From the NCBI RefSeq assembly GCF_008123965.1, contig NZ_VSTH01000019.1, positions 1 through 64,000 of the forward strand: a stretch of 64,000 nucleotides of DNA, in the 5' to 3' direction. The stretch's first letter is position 1, and each line of letters opens with the position of its first letter. The notes beneath the pieces are model-generated. The model saw only the letters and a program-made list of their open reading frames with translations. It ran no database searches and was not told the DNA's origin. Below, in pieces: positions 54,714 through 62,699 of the stretch. Made by a program: the position numbers and the translations under genes. The DNA comes from Bradyrhizobium hipponense. Lineage in GTDB: Bacteria > Pseudomonadota > Alphaproteobacteria > Rhizobiales > Xanthobacteraceae.

Positions 54714-55778
54714 ATGGCTGGGGACAAGCCGATCTCGCCGTTCTGGTCGCCTGGGCGCCACCTCGACCGGCGGCCGTTCCTCCGGGCGAGGGGGGCCATT
54801 ACCGGCGCAACACGAGGCTTTTTTGCCGAACAGGGCTTCGTCGAGGTCGAAACTTCCGTCCTCCAGGTCTCCCCGGGCAATGAGACCCATCTGCATGCCC
54901 CGCGGACCGAGATCATGCGGCCGGATGGCAGCCGCGTCCCCCGTTACCTGCGGACCTCGCCCGAATTTGCCTGCAAGAAGCTGCTGGCGGCCGGAGAGTC
55001 CCGAATCTTCGAGTTCGCCCGGGTGTTCCGCGATCGCGAGCGTGGGGATCTGCATTTGCCCGAATTCACCATGCTGGAGTGGTACCGGGCCGGCGCGCCC
55101 TACGACGCCATCATGGCCGATTGCGTCGTCGTGATCGCCCATGCGGCGCAGGCAACCGGAATCGGGACCTTCTCCTTCCGCGGCCGGTCCGCCGACCCCT
55201 TCGCCGAGCCGGAGCTTCTGACGGTCGGCGGCGCGTTCGAGAGGTTCGCCGGCATTGACCTGCTCGCGACCATCCCCGGCGGGAAGGGCGACCGGGCCGC
55301 GCTCGCCGCCGCAGCCGCCGGCAAAGTCCGCGTGGCGGAGGACGACACCTGGTCGGATATCTTCAGCAAGATCCTGGTCGAGCATGTCGAGCCGCGGCTG
55401 GGGCAGGGACGTTTGACCATCCTGTTCGAATACCCATCTCCAGAGGCGGCGTTGGCACGTGTGAAGGCCGGTGACCCGCGGGTTGCCGAGCGCTTCGAGG
55501 TCTATGCCTGTGGCGTCGAGCTCGCCAACGGCTTTGGCGAATTGACCGACGCCGACGAGCAGCGCCGGCGCTTCACGGAAGAGATGGCGGAGAAGCAGCG
55601 CCGCTACGGCGAGGCCTATCCGCTGGATGAGGATTTTCTGGCCGCGGTCGCGGAGATGCCTGAGGCGAGCGGCGTCGCGCTCGGCTTCGACCGGCTGGTG
55701 ATGCTGGCGAGCGGCGCAGCACGAGTTGATCAGGTCGTGTGGACACCGCCTGCAAATGAAACGTTAAGTGAGACATGA
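54714..55778 (+). CDS. epmA: EF-P--(R)-beta-lysine ligase
   Basis: A 354-aa paralogue of the lysyl-tRNA synthetase catalytic domain without an anticodon-binding domain. Class II motifs: motif 1 region GFFAEQGFVEVETSVLQVSPG, motif 2 FEFARVFRDRE, motif 3 GVALGFDRLVMLA. It activates (R)-beta-lysine and attaches it to the EF-P lysine. Its TGA overlaps the epmB ATG (ATGA at 55775-55778), so the two are translationally coupled. Start at ATG 54714. Confidence 0.94.
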   Translation: MAGDKPISPFWSPGRHLDRRPFLRARGAITGATRGFFAEQGFVEVETSVLQVSPGNETHLHAPRTEIMRPDGSRVPRYLRTSPEFACKKLLAAGESRIFEFARVFRDRERGDLHLPEFTMLEWYRAGAPYDAIMADCVVVIAHAAQATGIGTFSFRGRSADPFAEPELLTVGGAFERFAGIDLLATIPGGKGDRAALAAAAAGKVRVAEDDTWSDIFSKILVEHVEPRLGQGRLTILFEYPSPEAALARVKAGDPRVAERFEVYACGVELANGFGELTDADEQRRRFTEEMAEKQRRYGEAYPLDEDFLAAVAEMPEASGVALGFDRLVMLASGAARVDQVVWTPPANETLSET

Positions 55779-56869
55779 TGAAGACCAACCTTGCACGCAC
55801 CTTGCGCGAGCCGGCCGAGCTGGTGGCCGAGCATCTTGCGCCGGCCGAAGCGCTGCCGGTGCTCGAGCGCGTCGCCGCACGCTATGCGGTCGCGATCACG
55901 CCGGCGCTGGTCGAGCTGATCGACAATTCCGATCCCGATGATCCGATCGCGCGGCAATTTGTTCCGAGCGCCGCGGAGTTGGAGGTGCAGCCGGGCGAGA
56001 ATGCCGATCCGATCGGCGACTACCCGCATTCGCCGGTGCCCGGCATCGTGCATCGCTATCCCGACCGCGTGCTGTTCAAACTCGTTCACGTCTGCGCGGT
56101 CTATTGCCGCTTCTGTTTCCGCCGTGAGATGGTCGGTCCCGGCAAGGAGAATGCGCTGTCGGACAGCGCCTACCGCGCCGCCATCGATTACATCCGCGCG
56201 CACGGCGAGATCTGGGAAGTGATCCTGACCGGCGGCGATCCGCTGATGCTGTCGCCGCGGCGGATGAGCGAGATCATGGCCGATCTCGCCGCTATCGATC
56301 ACGTCAAGATCATCCGCCTTCACACCCGCGTGCCCGTGGCCGAGCCTGCGCGCGTCAGCGACGAGATGGTCGCTGCGCTGAGGGTCGAGGGTGCGACCAC
56401 CTGGGTCGCGGTGCATGCCAATCATGCGCGGGAGCTGACGGGCCCGGCGCGCGCGGCCTGCGCGCGGCTCGTCGATGCCGGGATTCCTTTGGTGAGCCAG
56501 TCGGTGCTCTTGCGCGGCGTCAATGACAATGTCGCCGCTTTGTCGGATTTGATGCGAGCTTTCGTCGAATGCCGGATCAAGCCCTATTACCTGCATCACG
56601 GCGATCTCGCGCCGGGCACCGCGCATCTGCGCACCACGCTGGCGGAAGGGCAGGACCTGATGCGCCAGTTGCGCGGACGGGTATCAGGATTGTGTCAGCC
56701 CGACTATGTCATCGACATTCCAGGGGGCGCCGGCAAGTCGCCGGTGGGGCCGAATTATGTGTTGCCGATGCAAAATACCGCACCTGATGCGCGTGATGCG
56801 GCATCGGAAACGCGCTATCGTATCGTGGACTATTGCGGCGACGTTCATCTCTATCCGCCCGAGACGTGA
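55775..56869 (+). CDS. epmB: EF-P lysine 2,3-aminomutase (radical SAM)
   Basis: Converts L-lysine to (R)-beta-lysine for EpmA. The 364-aa protein has the radical-SAM cluster motif in VCAVYCRFCFRREMVG (Cys-x3-Cys-x2-Cys), the GGDPL and LHTRVPVAEP strands of KamA-type enzymes and a PLP-type lysine in the C-terminal region (YVIDIPGGAGKSPVGPNY). Coupled to epmA; with the divergent efp it forms a complete modification module. Confidence 0.94.
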   Translation: MMKTNLARTLREPAELVAEHLAPAEALPVLERVAARYAVAITPALVELIDNSDPDDPIARQFVPSAAELEVQPGENADPIGDYPHSPVPGIVHRYPDRVLFKLVHVCAVYCRFCFRREMVGPGKENALSDSAYRAAIDYIRAHGEIWEVILTGGDPLMLSPRRMSEIMADLAAIDHVKIIRLHTRVPVAEPARVSDEMVAALRVEGATTWVAVHANHARELTGPARAACARLVDAGIPLVSQSVLLRGVNDNVAALSDLMRAFVECRIKPYYLHHGDLAPGTAHLRTTLAEGQDLMRQLRGRVSGLCQPDYVIDIPGGAGKSPVGPNYVLPMQNTAPDARDAASETRYRIVDYCGDVHLYPPET

Positions 56870-56913
56870 GCGGTTGAGTGCGGGGAAGCCGATTTGAGGA
56901 ACGGAGGTATAGA

Positions 56914-57165
56914 ATGAAGAAGATCGTGGTTGCAGCATCGCTCGTGATCTTGCTTGGCGGCACGGCGATTGCGCAGACCGGCGCCAAGGGATCGACGTCG
57001 GGCGGCGCCACGGCTGGCTCGCTGCCGCAGGCGCCGGTCGGTCATCGCCAGCCGCGTGCCAGCGACGTGCCGAGCGAGAAGAATCTGAGCGATCCTAATA
57101 ACCCCGTGAACAAGGAAGACGCGGCGCTGGACAAGAAGATCAAGAGCATCTGTCGCGGCTGCTAA
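56914..57165 (+). CDS. Small exported protein, function unknown
   Basis: An 83-aa protein with a cleavable signal peptide (KKIVVAASLVILLGGTAIA|Q). The mature part is Gly/Ser-rich, then polar (SDPNNPVNKEDAALDKKIKS), and ends ICRGC with two cysteines, which may form a disulfide or bind metal. GGAGG lies nine bases before the ATG. It follows epmB by 44 bases but is not obviously linked to EF-P. Family unknown to me. Confidence 0.7.
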   Translation: MKKIVVAASLVILLGGTAIAQTGAKGSTSGGATAGSLPQAPVGHRQPRASDVPSEKNLSDPNNPVNKEDAALDKKIKSICRGC

Positions 57166-57217
57166 GCGTGCAACGGCGGGCAGGGCGCGACAGCATCGCC
57201 CCGCCCGCGTTTGCGCC

Positions 57218-58303
57218 TTAGGCCGAGCGCTCGTGCAGCCCCGCGCGCCGGGTGTTGCGCCGGATCTCGACCGCGTCGGCGAGTTGCTCCAGCACGGTTG
57301 CAGTCGTCGCCCAGTCAATGCAGCCATCAGTGATGCTCTGGCCATAGACGAGTGGCTTACCGGGCACCACGTCCTGGCGGCCGGCAACGAGATTGCTCTC
57401 GATCATCACCCCCATGATGCGGTTTTCCCCGCCCGAAATCTGGCGAGCGATGTCGGCCGTGACCAGTGGCTGGTTCTCCGGCTTCTTGCTTGAATTGGCG
57501 TGGCTCGCATCCACCATCACTTGCGGCGCGACGCCCGATTTCGCCAGCTCGTTGCAGGCTGCCGCAACACTTTCCGCATCGTAGTTCGGCTTGCTGCCGC
57601 CGCGCAGGATGATATGGCAGTCCTCATTGCCTGCGGTCGAGGCGATCGCCGAGCGGCCACGCTTGGTCACCGCCATGAAATGATGCGGATGCGAGGCCGA
57701 CTTGACGGCATCCGCCGCGATGCGGACGTTGCCATCGGTGCCGTTTTTGAATCCGACCGGACAGGACAGGCCTGAGGCCAGCTCGCGATGGATCTGGCTC
57801 TCGGTCGTGCGCGCGCCGATCGCGGCCCAGGATACGAGGTCCGCGATGTATTGCGGCGTCGTCATGTCGAGGAATTCGGTGCCCGCGGGCAGGCCGAGAT
57901 TGTTGACCGCGGACAGCACGTTTCGCGCCAGCCGCAGGCCCTTGTTGATATCGAAGCTGCCGTCGAGGTCGGGATCGTTGATCAGGCCCTTCCAGCCGAC
58001 CGTGGTGCGCGGCTTCTCGAAATAGACCCGCATCACGATCTCGAGCTGGTCGGCGAGGTCTTCGCGCAAGCCTGCGAGACGCTCGGCATAGTCGAGCGCG
58101 GCCCTTGAATCATGCACCGAGCAGGGGCCGACCACGACCAGAAGCCGGTCGTCCTGGCCATTGAGGATCGCGTGGATGGCGTTGCGCGACGCCATCACCA
58201 CACGCGTCGCGGTGAGCGTGCGCGGGACTTCCCGCATCACCTCTTCCGGCGTGCTCAGCTCTTTCAGTTCACGGATACGAAGATCGTCGGTCGTGCTCAG
58301 CAC
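57218..58303 (-). CDS. aroG: 3-deoxy-7-phosphoheptulonate synthase (class I, E. coli type)
   Basis: First committed step of the shikimate pathway: condenses PEP and erythrose 4-phosphate. The 361-aa protein has RLLVVVGPCSVHD (PEP-binding), EKPRTTVGWKGL (Lys and Arg contacts), GFKNGTDG, and DASHANSSK (metal Asp and His). It belongs to the AroF/G/H type, normally feedback-inhibited by Phe, Tyr or Trp. GTG at 58303 was chosen because AGGAG lies six bases upstream; in-frame codons further upstream run towards the terminator. Symbol by family; the isozyme type is not resolved. Controlled by the attenuator just upstream. Confidence 0.92.
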   Translation of the reverse strand: MLSTTDDLRIRELKELSTPEEVMREVPRTLTATRVVMASRNAIHAILNGQDDRLLVVVGPCSVHDSRAALDYAERLAGLREDLADQLEIVMRVYFEKPRTTVGWKGLINDPDLDGSFDINKGLRLARNVLSAVNNLGLPAGTEFLDMTTPQYIADLVSWAAIGARTTESQIHRELASGLSCPVGFKNGTDGNVRIAADAVKSASHPHHFMAVTKRGRSAIASTAGNEDCHIILRGGSKPNYDAESVAAACNELAKSGVAPQVMVDASHANSSKKPENQPLVTADIARQISGGENRIMGVMIESNLVAGRQDVVPGKPLVYGQSITDGCIDWATTATVLEQLADAVEIRRNTRRAGLHERSA

Positions 58304-58340
58304 GGCGGGCTCCTGTCTTTTGAAGAACCTGCCGGCCAAT

Positions 58341-58364
58341 AAAAAAGCCGCCAGGTCTGGCGGC
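58341..58364 (-). terminator. Intrinsic terminator in the aroG leader (attenuator)
   Basis: On the minus strand the stem GCCGCCA (58364-58358) / TGGCGGC (58353-58347) with a four-base loop is followed by TTTTTT (58346-58341). It lies 37 bases before the aroG GTG and after the leader ORF, so it must be bypassed for aroG expression. Its 5' arm, extended (58366-58357), can pair instead with 58422-58413. Confidence 0.88.
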
Positions 58365-58422
58365 GGCTTGTTCGGACGTTTGCTGCAATGTGTCAGATTG
58401 AGCGCGATCCTCCCGCCGCCAG
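58357..58422 (-). promoter_or_regulatory. Predicted antiterminator of the aroG leader
   Basis: Minus-strand CTGGCGGCGG at 58422-58413 (inside the leader ORF, from the Leu18 codon) is perfectly complementary over 10 bases to CCGCCGCCAG at 58366-58357, the 5' arm of the terminator. A ribosome stalled on the aromatic codons just upstream (58452-58432) would leave the first segment free and allow this pairing. A ribosome reaching the stop (58395-58393) would not directly cover it but would disfavour it. Confidence 0.8.
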
Positions 58423-58473
58423 CGAGCTGTCGTAGCTAAAGTACCAAAAATAGCTGGTGACGAGGGTGATCAT
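58393..58473 (-). CDS. Aromatic-rich leader peptide of the aroG attenuator
   Basis: A 26-codon ORF: MITLVT, then SYFWYFSY, then DSSLAAGGSRSI and TGA. Residues 8-14 include three Tyr, two Phe and one Trp (codons at 58452-58432), far above chance for so short a frame. It precedes the terminator and the DAHP synthase gene. There is no clear Shine-Dalgarno; the ATG is seven bases after the predicted -10 box, so the RNA may start at or next to the ATG (leaderless), as in the trpL leader of Sinorhizobium. Confidence 0.85.
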   Translation of the reverse strand: MITLVTSYFWYFSYDSSLAAGGSRSI

Positions 58474-58480
58474 GGATCGC

Positions 58481-58509
58481 CATATAGCGCGCGGTTGGCG
58501 GGTTGTCAC
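58481..58509 (-). promoter_or_regulatory. Predicted sigma-70 promoter of the aroG leader
   Basis: Minus strand: -35 GTGACA (58509-58504), 17-base spacer, -10 TATATG (58486-58481). The predicted start falls at or within a few bases of the leader ATG at 58473. It lies in the gap after the HdeD-like gene stop (58542). Confidence 0.65.
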
Positions 58510-58541
58510 CCCTAAAACGGCGCAGTGCGTGACGAGGCGCC

Positions 58542-59120
58542 TCAGGTGTTGCTGTTGCGTGCCGCCAGCGCCATGCCGATCAGGGTGGCGCCGCCGAACA
58601 GGAGGTTGATGCCGACGAGGACGCCGATGGCCCATTCCGCCGAGCTCGGCAGCCCCGTGATCACCATGAACGAGATCGCGATGTCGACGAGGCCCGAGAT
58701 CAGGAGCCACGACCAGCGGCTGCTGAGCTCGCGGCGATGCTCCAGCGCATACATGATGGTGGCGACGCCCTCGGCCAGGAAATAGGCGCCGAGCACGATG
58801 GTCAGCGTCAGCACGGCTTGCATCGGCCGCGCCAGCAGCAACATGCCGGCGAGCACGGCAAGGGCGGCCGAGATCAGCGACCACCAGAAGCCCGGCGTGT
58901 TGCGGGCCCAGTAGGTGACGATCAGCCCGCCGATGCCGCTGATCAGGAACATCCAGCCGAGGAAGATCGCGATCGCGAGGCTTGCGAGCGGCGGCAGGAT
59001 CAGCGCGGCAACGCCGAGAACAGCGAGCAGGATGCCTTCGAATAGGAATGCCCTCCAATGCGCCTTGACCGCGTGGCTCATGGAGGATTGCAGCCGTGAA
59101 AAGTCCTCAGGCGATGTCAT
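58542..59120 (-). CDS. HdeD-family membrane protein (DUF308)
   Basis: A 192-aa inner-membrane protein with six predicted helices in a repeated two-helix pattern typical of HdeD/DUF308 (LAVLGVAALILPPLASLAIAIFLGWMFLISGIGGLI and a similar later unit). E. coli HdeD is linked to acid resistance at high density; function here is inferred only by family. The ATG at 59120 removes a basic N-terminal extension that looks non-coding. Followed on the same strand by the aroG leader promoter. Confidence 0.85.
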   Translation of the reverse strand: MTSPEDFSRLQSSMSHAVKAHWRAFLFEGILLAVLGVAALILPPLASLAIAIFLGWMFLISGIGGLIVTYWARNTPGFWWSLISAALAVLAGMLLLARPMQAVLTLTIVLGAYFLAEGVATIMYALEHRRELSSRWSWLLISGLVDIAISFMVITGLPSSAEWAIGVLVGINLLFGGATLIGMALAARNSNT

Positions 59121-59187
59121 GGCGGCCCTCGCAGCAACAGATGAAGCCCAATCTAGTCTATGCCCGCCGCGCTTGCCATCCCGCAGC

Positions 59188-60225
59188 TCAGCCGCCGGGC
59201 GCCGAGGAAAAACCTTCCGCGGTGGTGCGGATGCGGTTGCGGCCGAGAATGTAGATCGCACTTGTGACGATCAGAAGCGCGATGCCGAGCAGGATCGAGG
59301 TGAGCCCGATCGGGATTAGGGCCAGCGTCAGGTTGCGCTCGGGATTGATGAGCCAATGGTGGATCGAGGTCAGCACGAAGGCGAGCCCGAGAAAGCCCAC
59401 GCCGCCGCCGGCCAGGAGCAGCGCCCACATCCGGCGCAACTGGCTGAGCCGCTCCCGCGCCACCTCGGTCCGCGGCGCATGATGTCGGGCAACACGCCGG
59501 ACCAGGCGCAGGGCGAAGGCAATCGAGCTGAAGCCGATCAGGAGGCTGGCGGCGCCCAGCCACATCCGAAGCGCCGGATCCAGATCCGGCATCCGCTGCA
59601 GCGTGAGCAGCGGGAAGTCGAAAGCCGAATGCAGCGCGAGCGGGCCCGCCAACATCAAGAGGCGGCTGGAGAGGCGGGCCCAGTCGCGATGATGGCGGTT
59701 CGCACCGAGCGCCGTGCCGGCGCGCGCGATCGTCAGATAGGCGCCCGCGATGATACCGAGCGCGCCGTGGAACGGCACCGTCAGTACGCTGCGAAGGGCC
59801 GCAAGCGAGCGCCACATCTCGGCATGCTGGACGAGATAGGCGAGGTTCTCATAGGCCGCAAAGCCGAGGCCGACGGCGGCGCCATAGACCACGGTGTCCA
59901 TCGGATTGGCGAAGGTCCGCCGCTTGGCCGAGGAGACCAGCACGATCGCGATCACCTTCACGGCTTCCTCGGGCAGCGCAACGCCGAACACTGAATGCAT
60001 CGCGAGCGCCGCCCAGGGATCGTCGGGGGCCGCGATCATCCTGGCGAAAGGCGCGCGGGCCAGGCCCAGCAGCGAGATGCTGGCTGCGCCGAGCAGGAAC
60101 GCGGTCCAGACCTGGGCCGGCGGGCCCGGGCGTTCCTCCGCGGCAATGACAAGCCACAGCATCAGGAGCGCCGGCGCGATGGCGGCAGTTCCGATGACGG
60201 TGGGCAGCGCTTCAATCAGGTACAT
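59188..60225 (-). CDS. PrsW-family intramembrane metalloprotease
   Basis: A 345-aa polytopic protein. The PrsW motifs are ALPEEAVKVIAI (Glu-Glu pair), GFAAYENLAYL (Glu-Asn), PFHGALGIIAG (His) and HSAFDFP (His and Asp), in order, inside membrane helices. B. subtilis PrsW cleaves an anti-sigma factor at site 1; no sigma/anti-sigma pair is visible here. A short basic loop separates N- and C-terminal helices. It lies 67 bases upstream of the HdeD-like gene on the same strand. Confidence 0.85.
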   Translation of the reverse strand: MYLIEALPTVIGTAAIAPALLMLWLVIAAEERPGPPAQVWTAFLLGAASISLLGLARAPFARMIAAPDDPWAALAMHSVFGVALPEEAVKVIAIVLVSSAKRRTFANPMDTVVYGAAVGLGFAAYENLAYLVQHAEMWRSLAALRSVLTVPFHGALGIIAGAYLTIARAGTALGANRHHRDWARLSSRLLMLAGPLALHSAFDFPLLTLQRMPDLDPALRMWLGAASLLIGFSSIAFALRLVRRVARHHAPRTEVARERLSQLRRMWALLLAGGGVGFLGLAFVLTSIHHWLINPERNLTLALIPIGLTSILLGIALLIVTSAIYILGRNRIRTTAEGFSSAPGG

Positions 60226-60622
60226 CGCGTCGAAATTAGGTTCCCTTGACCGGCTTATCTACTTCCACCGATGCGACCATGTGTCATGCGCTTGCTGTCC
60301 TGTCGCTTAACACGCGTGACAGCTTCCGTTCATCCGCGCGCTTACCGAGGCGGGAATACCAGCGCAATCAATTGCATGACCGGAGGTGTTCGCTGTCGAT
60401 CGCAACAATGGCGCCTCCGGTATGGGATTGCAATTGGCTAGCTGGATCAAGGGAATACGAAGAATTCTTAGATTCAACATGCAGGTGGCCTTGCGGCCAA
60501 TCCAGCGGTTGCATTGTTTGCACGAGGCAACGCCCGACCGGGGAGGTCCCCGCGGTTTGCCCAATCGGTCCTTACGGGAAAAGCCCGCGTGGTAGCTCGA
60601 ATCGGCAGTCCCAGCCCAGCCC
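60226..60622. other. 397-base region without recognised gene
   Basis: Between the PrsW start (minus) and the stop of the next minus-strand gene. Lower GC than its surroundings in the middle (about 60420-60480). Frames are open on both strands but have no good starts or family resemblance. It should hold the PrsW promoter. Confidence 0.35.
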
Positions 60623-60862
60623 TTAGTGGGTCGTGAAGGGCGGCCCCGGCTCGGGCGCAACGTCGAAAGCGCCAAGATGGAATTCGTTGCCTGCTTGATC
60701 TGGCTCGGTGTGTTGCGCAAGCAGCGTGAACGCGGCCTGCGGGTATTGCTTCCAGATCATGAGATCGGCGGCCGTGATGGTGAGCCAGCCGAACGTGTAC
60801 ATGTAGCGTCCGGGCTCGGTGACCCGGCCGACCCTGTCCCAGGTGATCTTGTCGACTGCCAT
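60623..60862 (-). CDS. Small hypothetical protein
   Basis: A 79-aa soluble protein starting MAVDKITWDRVGRVTEPGRY. The core MYTFGWLTITAADLMIWKQYPQAAFTL suggests a small alpha/beta fold. No motif, signal or membrane segment. The start at ATG 60862 is preceded by a GGGGGA stretch at Shine-Dalgarno distance. Neighbouring minus-strand gene is a PilZ protein about 118 bases upstream. Confidence 0.6.
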   Translation of the reverse strand: MAVDKITWDRVGRVTEPGRYMYTFGWLTITAADLMIWKQYPQAAFTLLAQHTEPDQAGNEFHLGAFDVAPEPGPPFTTH

Positions 60863-60980
60863 TCGGTCCCCCGATCGCAAGTCTGCACATGATGGCCGCG
60901 CGAGGCACGGACCCCCAAAGAGTGATCCGGCAATTGGGCCATGGCGTGGCAGCAGTGCGGAGGCGAAGCGGCCGGAGGCC

Positions 60981-61607
60981 TCAGGCGGACTGCTTCAGCG
61001 CCGGGCGGACGATCATGCGGACGAGATCGTCGCGCTGCTGTTTTTCGGCGAATTTTACTGCAAAGCCGTTGGCGAATTTCCGGATGACGCGCCCGACGCA
61101 GGCGCCGACTGCGAGCGGCGTTCCGATCGGCGGGTCGTATTCGCAGGATATCGCAACTCCGGCCGTCGAGACGTCGATGATGAAGCAGGGGTGGGTGCTT
61201 CCGTCGCCGAGCGCCAGGAATGTATGCGAGACCTGCGGCACGAACCGCGCGTCACGCCGCAGATCTTCGACGCTGGCGTCCTTCTGCTTCTTCTCGAGCC
61301 AGGTCAGTTTCTCCGACATCCAGGCGCGTCGCGCCCGGGTCATCTCGAGCTCCATCAGGAAGCCCATCTTCAGCGTCGCGGTAATCGTGCACTCGAATTC
61401 GCCGAAGTCCTGGAAATAGGAGGTCACGCGCTCGCCAACCTTGCCGACGACCGGCACGTCAACGATCATGCGGAACGGCGAGACTCGCTTGGTGCGGCAG
61501 GCGAACGTCCTGAGCTTGCCCTCGCAATCGTACCAGCGCGGCAGCGAATAGCTGCCGCTCACGTTGACGTCCACTGCACGCTGCCTAAGGAACTCTGAGA
61601 CGGACAT
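60981..61607 (-). CDS. PilZ-domain protein, two PilZ-like halves
   Basis: A 208-aa soluble protein. The second half (about 115-205) is a PilZ domain: RRDARFVP (RxxR c-di-GMP motif) and DVSTAGVAIS (the DxSxxG motif). The first half (about 10-95) has a degenerate PilZ-like barrel with GEFECTITATLKMGF. c-di-GMP binding is likely in the second domain only. A diguanylate cyclase gene occurs at 876-1943. ATG at 61607. Confidence 0.85.
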   Translation of the reverse strand: MSVSEFLRQRAVDVNVSGSYSLPRWYDCEGKLRTFACRTKRVSPFRMIVDVPVVGKVGERVTSYFQDFGEFECTITATLKMGFLMELEMTRARRAWMSEKLTWLEKKQKDASVEDLRRDARFVPQVSHTFLALGDGSTHPCFIIDVSTAGVAISCEYDPPIGTPLAVGACVGRVIRKFANGFAVKFAEKQQRDDLVRMIVRPALKQSA

Positions 61608-61830
61608 GGCGCCAATCGTGTTGCGGATTATTCCCGTATTTCCACGGTAGCGGACAACCTCTAAGCAAATGATACCCGCACTCAGGAGCAGGGGTAAATT
61701 TGTGGTTAATGCGCGGGCCGGTCATAGAACGGCGGCAGGTCAGGACAGCCGGTTCGTGCTGGCGCATTCGCTGGCCAAGAACGATGAGGTTGGGGGAACA
61801 GCCAGACCGGCAACACTGCAGCCGCGATGC

Positions 61831-61905
61831 TGGCGCTCCCTAGCGGAATCGAACCGCTCTCTCCACCGTGAAAGGGTGGCGTCCTAACCGATAGACGAAG
61901 GGAGC
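61831..61905 (-). tRNA. tRNA-Glu (anticodon TTC)
   Basis: Read on the minus strand from 61905. Acceptor stem GCTCCCT/AGGGAGC, D-arm with GGTTA loop, anticodon stem CCACC/GGTGG around CTTTCAC (anticodon TTC), and a T-arm with GGTTCGATTCC. The CCA end is encoded (61833-61831). Standard 75 bases, no intron. Confidence 0.96.
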
Positions 61906-62131
61906 AAACGCAGAGCCCCGCCGCTTCTGGCGGCATGGCCTTGGGCCGCACGAGTCTTTGCCCGGCGGCCGCGGCGGGCGAACGTATAGTGGCGTTTGGG
62001 CCCGTGGGCAAGCAGTTCGGGAACGGTCTTTTCGGGCGGTGGACAGCTCCGGTCCCGGGATCATTCGGGAGGCGATTTCAACGGTTTATTAGGGTTCCCG
62101 GAGCTAGCTGGAACGGGAGACTTTTTCATCC

Positions 62132-62386
62132 ATGCCACTGCCCAAGAAGCGCGCCGACCGTAAATTGCTGTCGCGGCATGCCTGGATCACGCTCGACGGC
62201 GGGTTCGCCGCGCGGCGTTGCCTGGTGCAGGACATCTCCGCCTCCGGCGCGAAGATCACCATGGACGACGACGCCAGTCAGCTTCCCGGCGTGATCCGGA
62301 TGGCGTTCTCGCGCGATGCGCGCACCGGGCGGAGCTGCCAGGTGGTCTGGCGCCGCGGCAAATCGGCCGGCATCAAGTTCCTTTGA
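62132..62386 (+). CDS. Small PilZ-domain protein
   Basis: An 84-aa single PilZ domain. RADRKLLSRHAWI carries an Arg-rich start (less canonical than RxxR), then VQDISASGAKI, the DxSxxG motif, then VVWRRGKSAGIKF, the final strand. Such stand-alone domains act as c-di-GMP adaptors in rhizobia. GGGAG lies upstream. Ends 59 bases before the small exported protein gene. Confidence 0.85.
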   Translation: MPLPKKRADRKLLSRHAWITLDGGFAARRCLVQDISASGAKITMDDDASQLPGVIRMAFSRDARTGRSCQVVWRRGKSAGIKFL

Positions 62387-62445
62387 GATCCGCCGGCGCG
62401 ACGCCGGATGGCGCGGGGCGCGCGTCTCGGGCTAGAACGCAAACG

Positions 62446-62694
62446 ATGCGCGCAACCATCCTCATCCTCATTTGCCTGGCAACGACGTCCGCCACCGCGG
62501 CCGAGAGCCTGCGCCTTCCTCCGCCCGAGCGGCCGCAGGCCGGCAAGGCCTTGCCGCTGAAGGGCGCGAGCGGCGGCCGGACAAGAGCGAGCGCCTGCGC
62601 CTCCTATGGCCCGCGCTTCGTCATGGTCGAGGGCACCGGCACCTGCGTCGAGATCGGCGGCTCGATCAGCACCGACGCCGCGGTCCGGCGCTGA
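62446..62694 (+). CDS. Small exported protein resembling a porin N-terminal segment
   Basis: An 82-aa protein with signal peptide (MRATILILICLATTSATAA). Its C-terminal part reads CASYGPRFVMVEGTGTCVEIGG, which resembles the N-terminal motif of alphaproteobacterial porins (C..YG.GF..IPGTDTC.KIGG), including the paired Cys. The rest of the barrel is absent, so it is either a porin-derived mini-protein or a convergent motif. The next small gene starts five bases after its stop. Confidence 0.65.
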   Translation: MRATILILICLATTSATAAESLRLPPPERPQAGKALPLKGASGGRTRASACASYGPRFVMVEGTGTCVEIGGSISTDAAVRR

Positions 62695-62699
62695 GCGGC

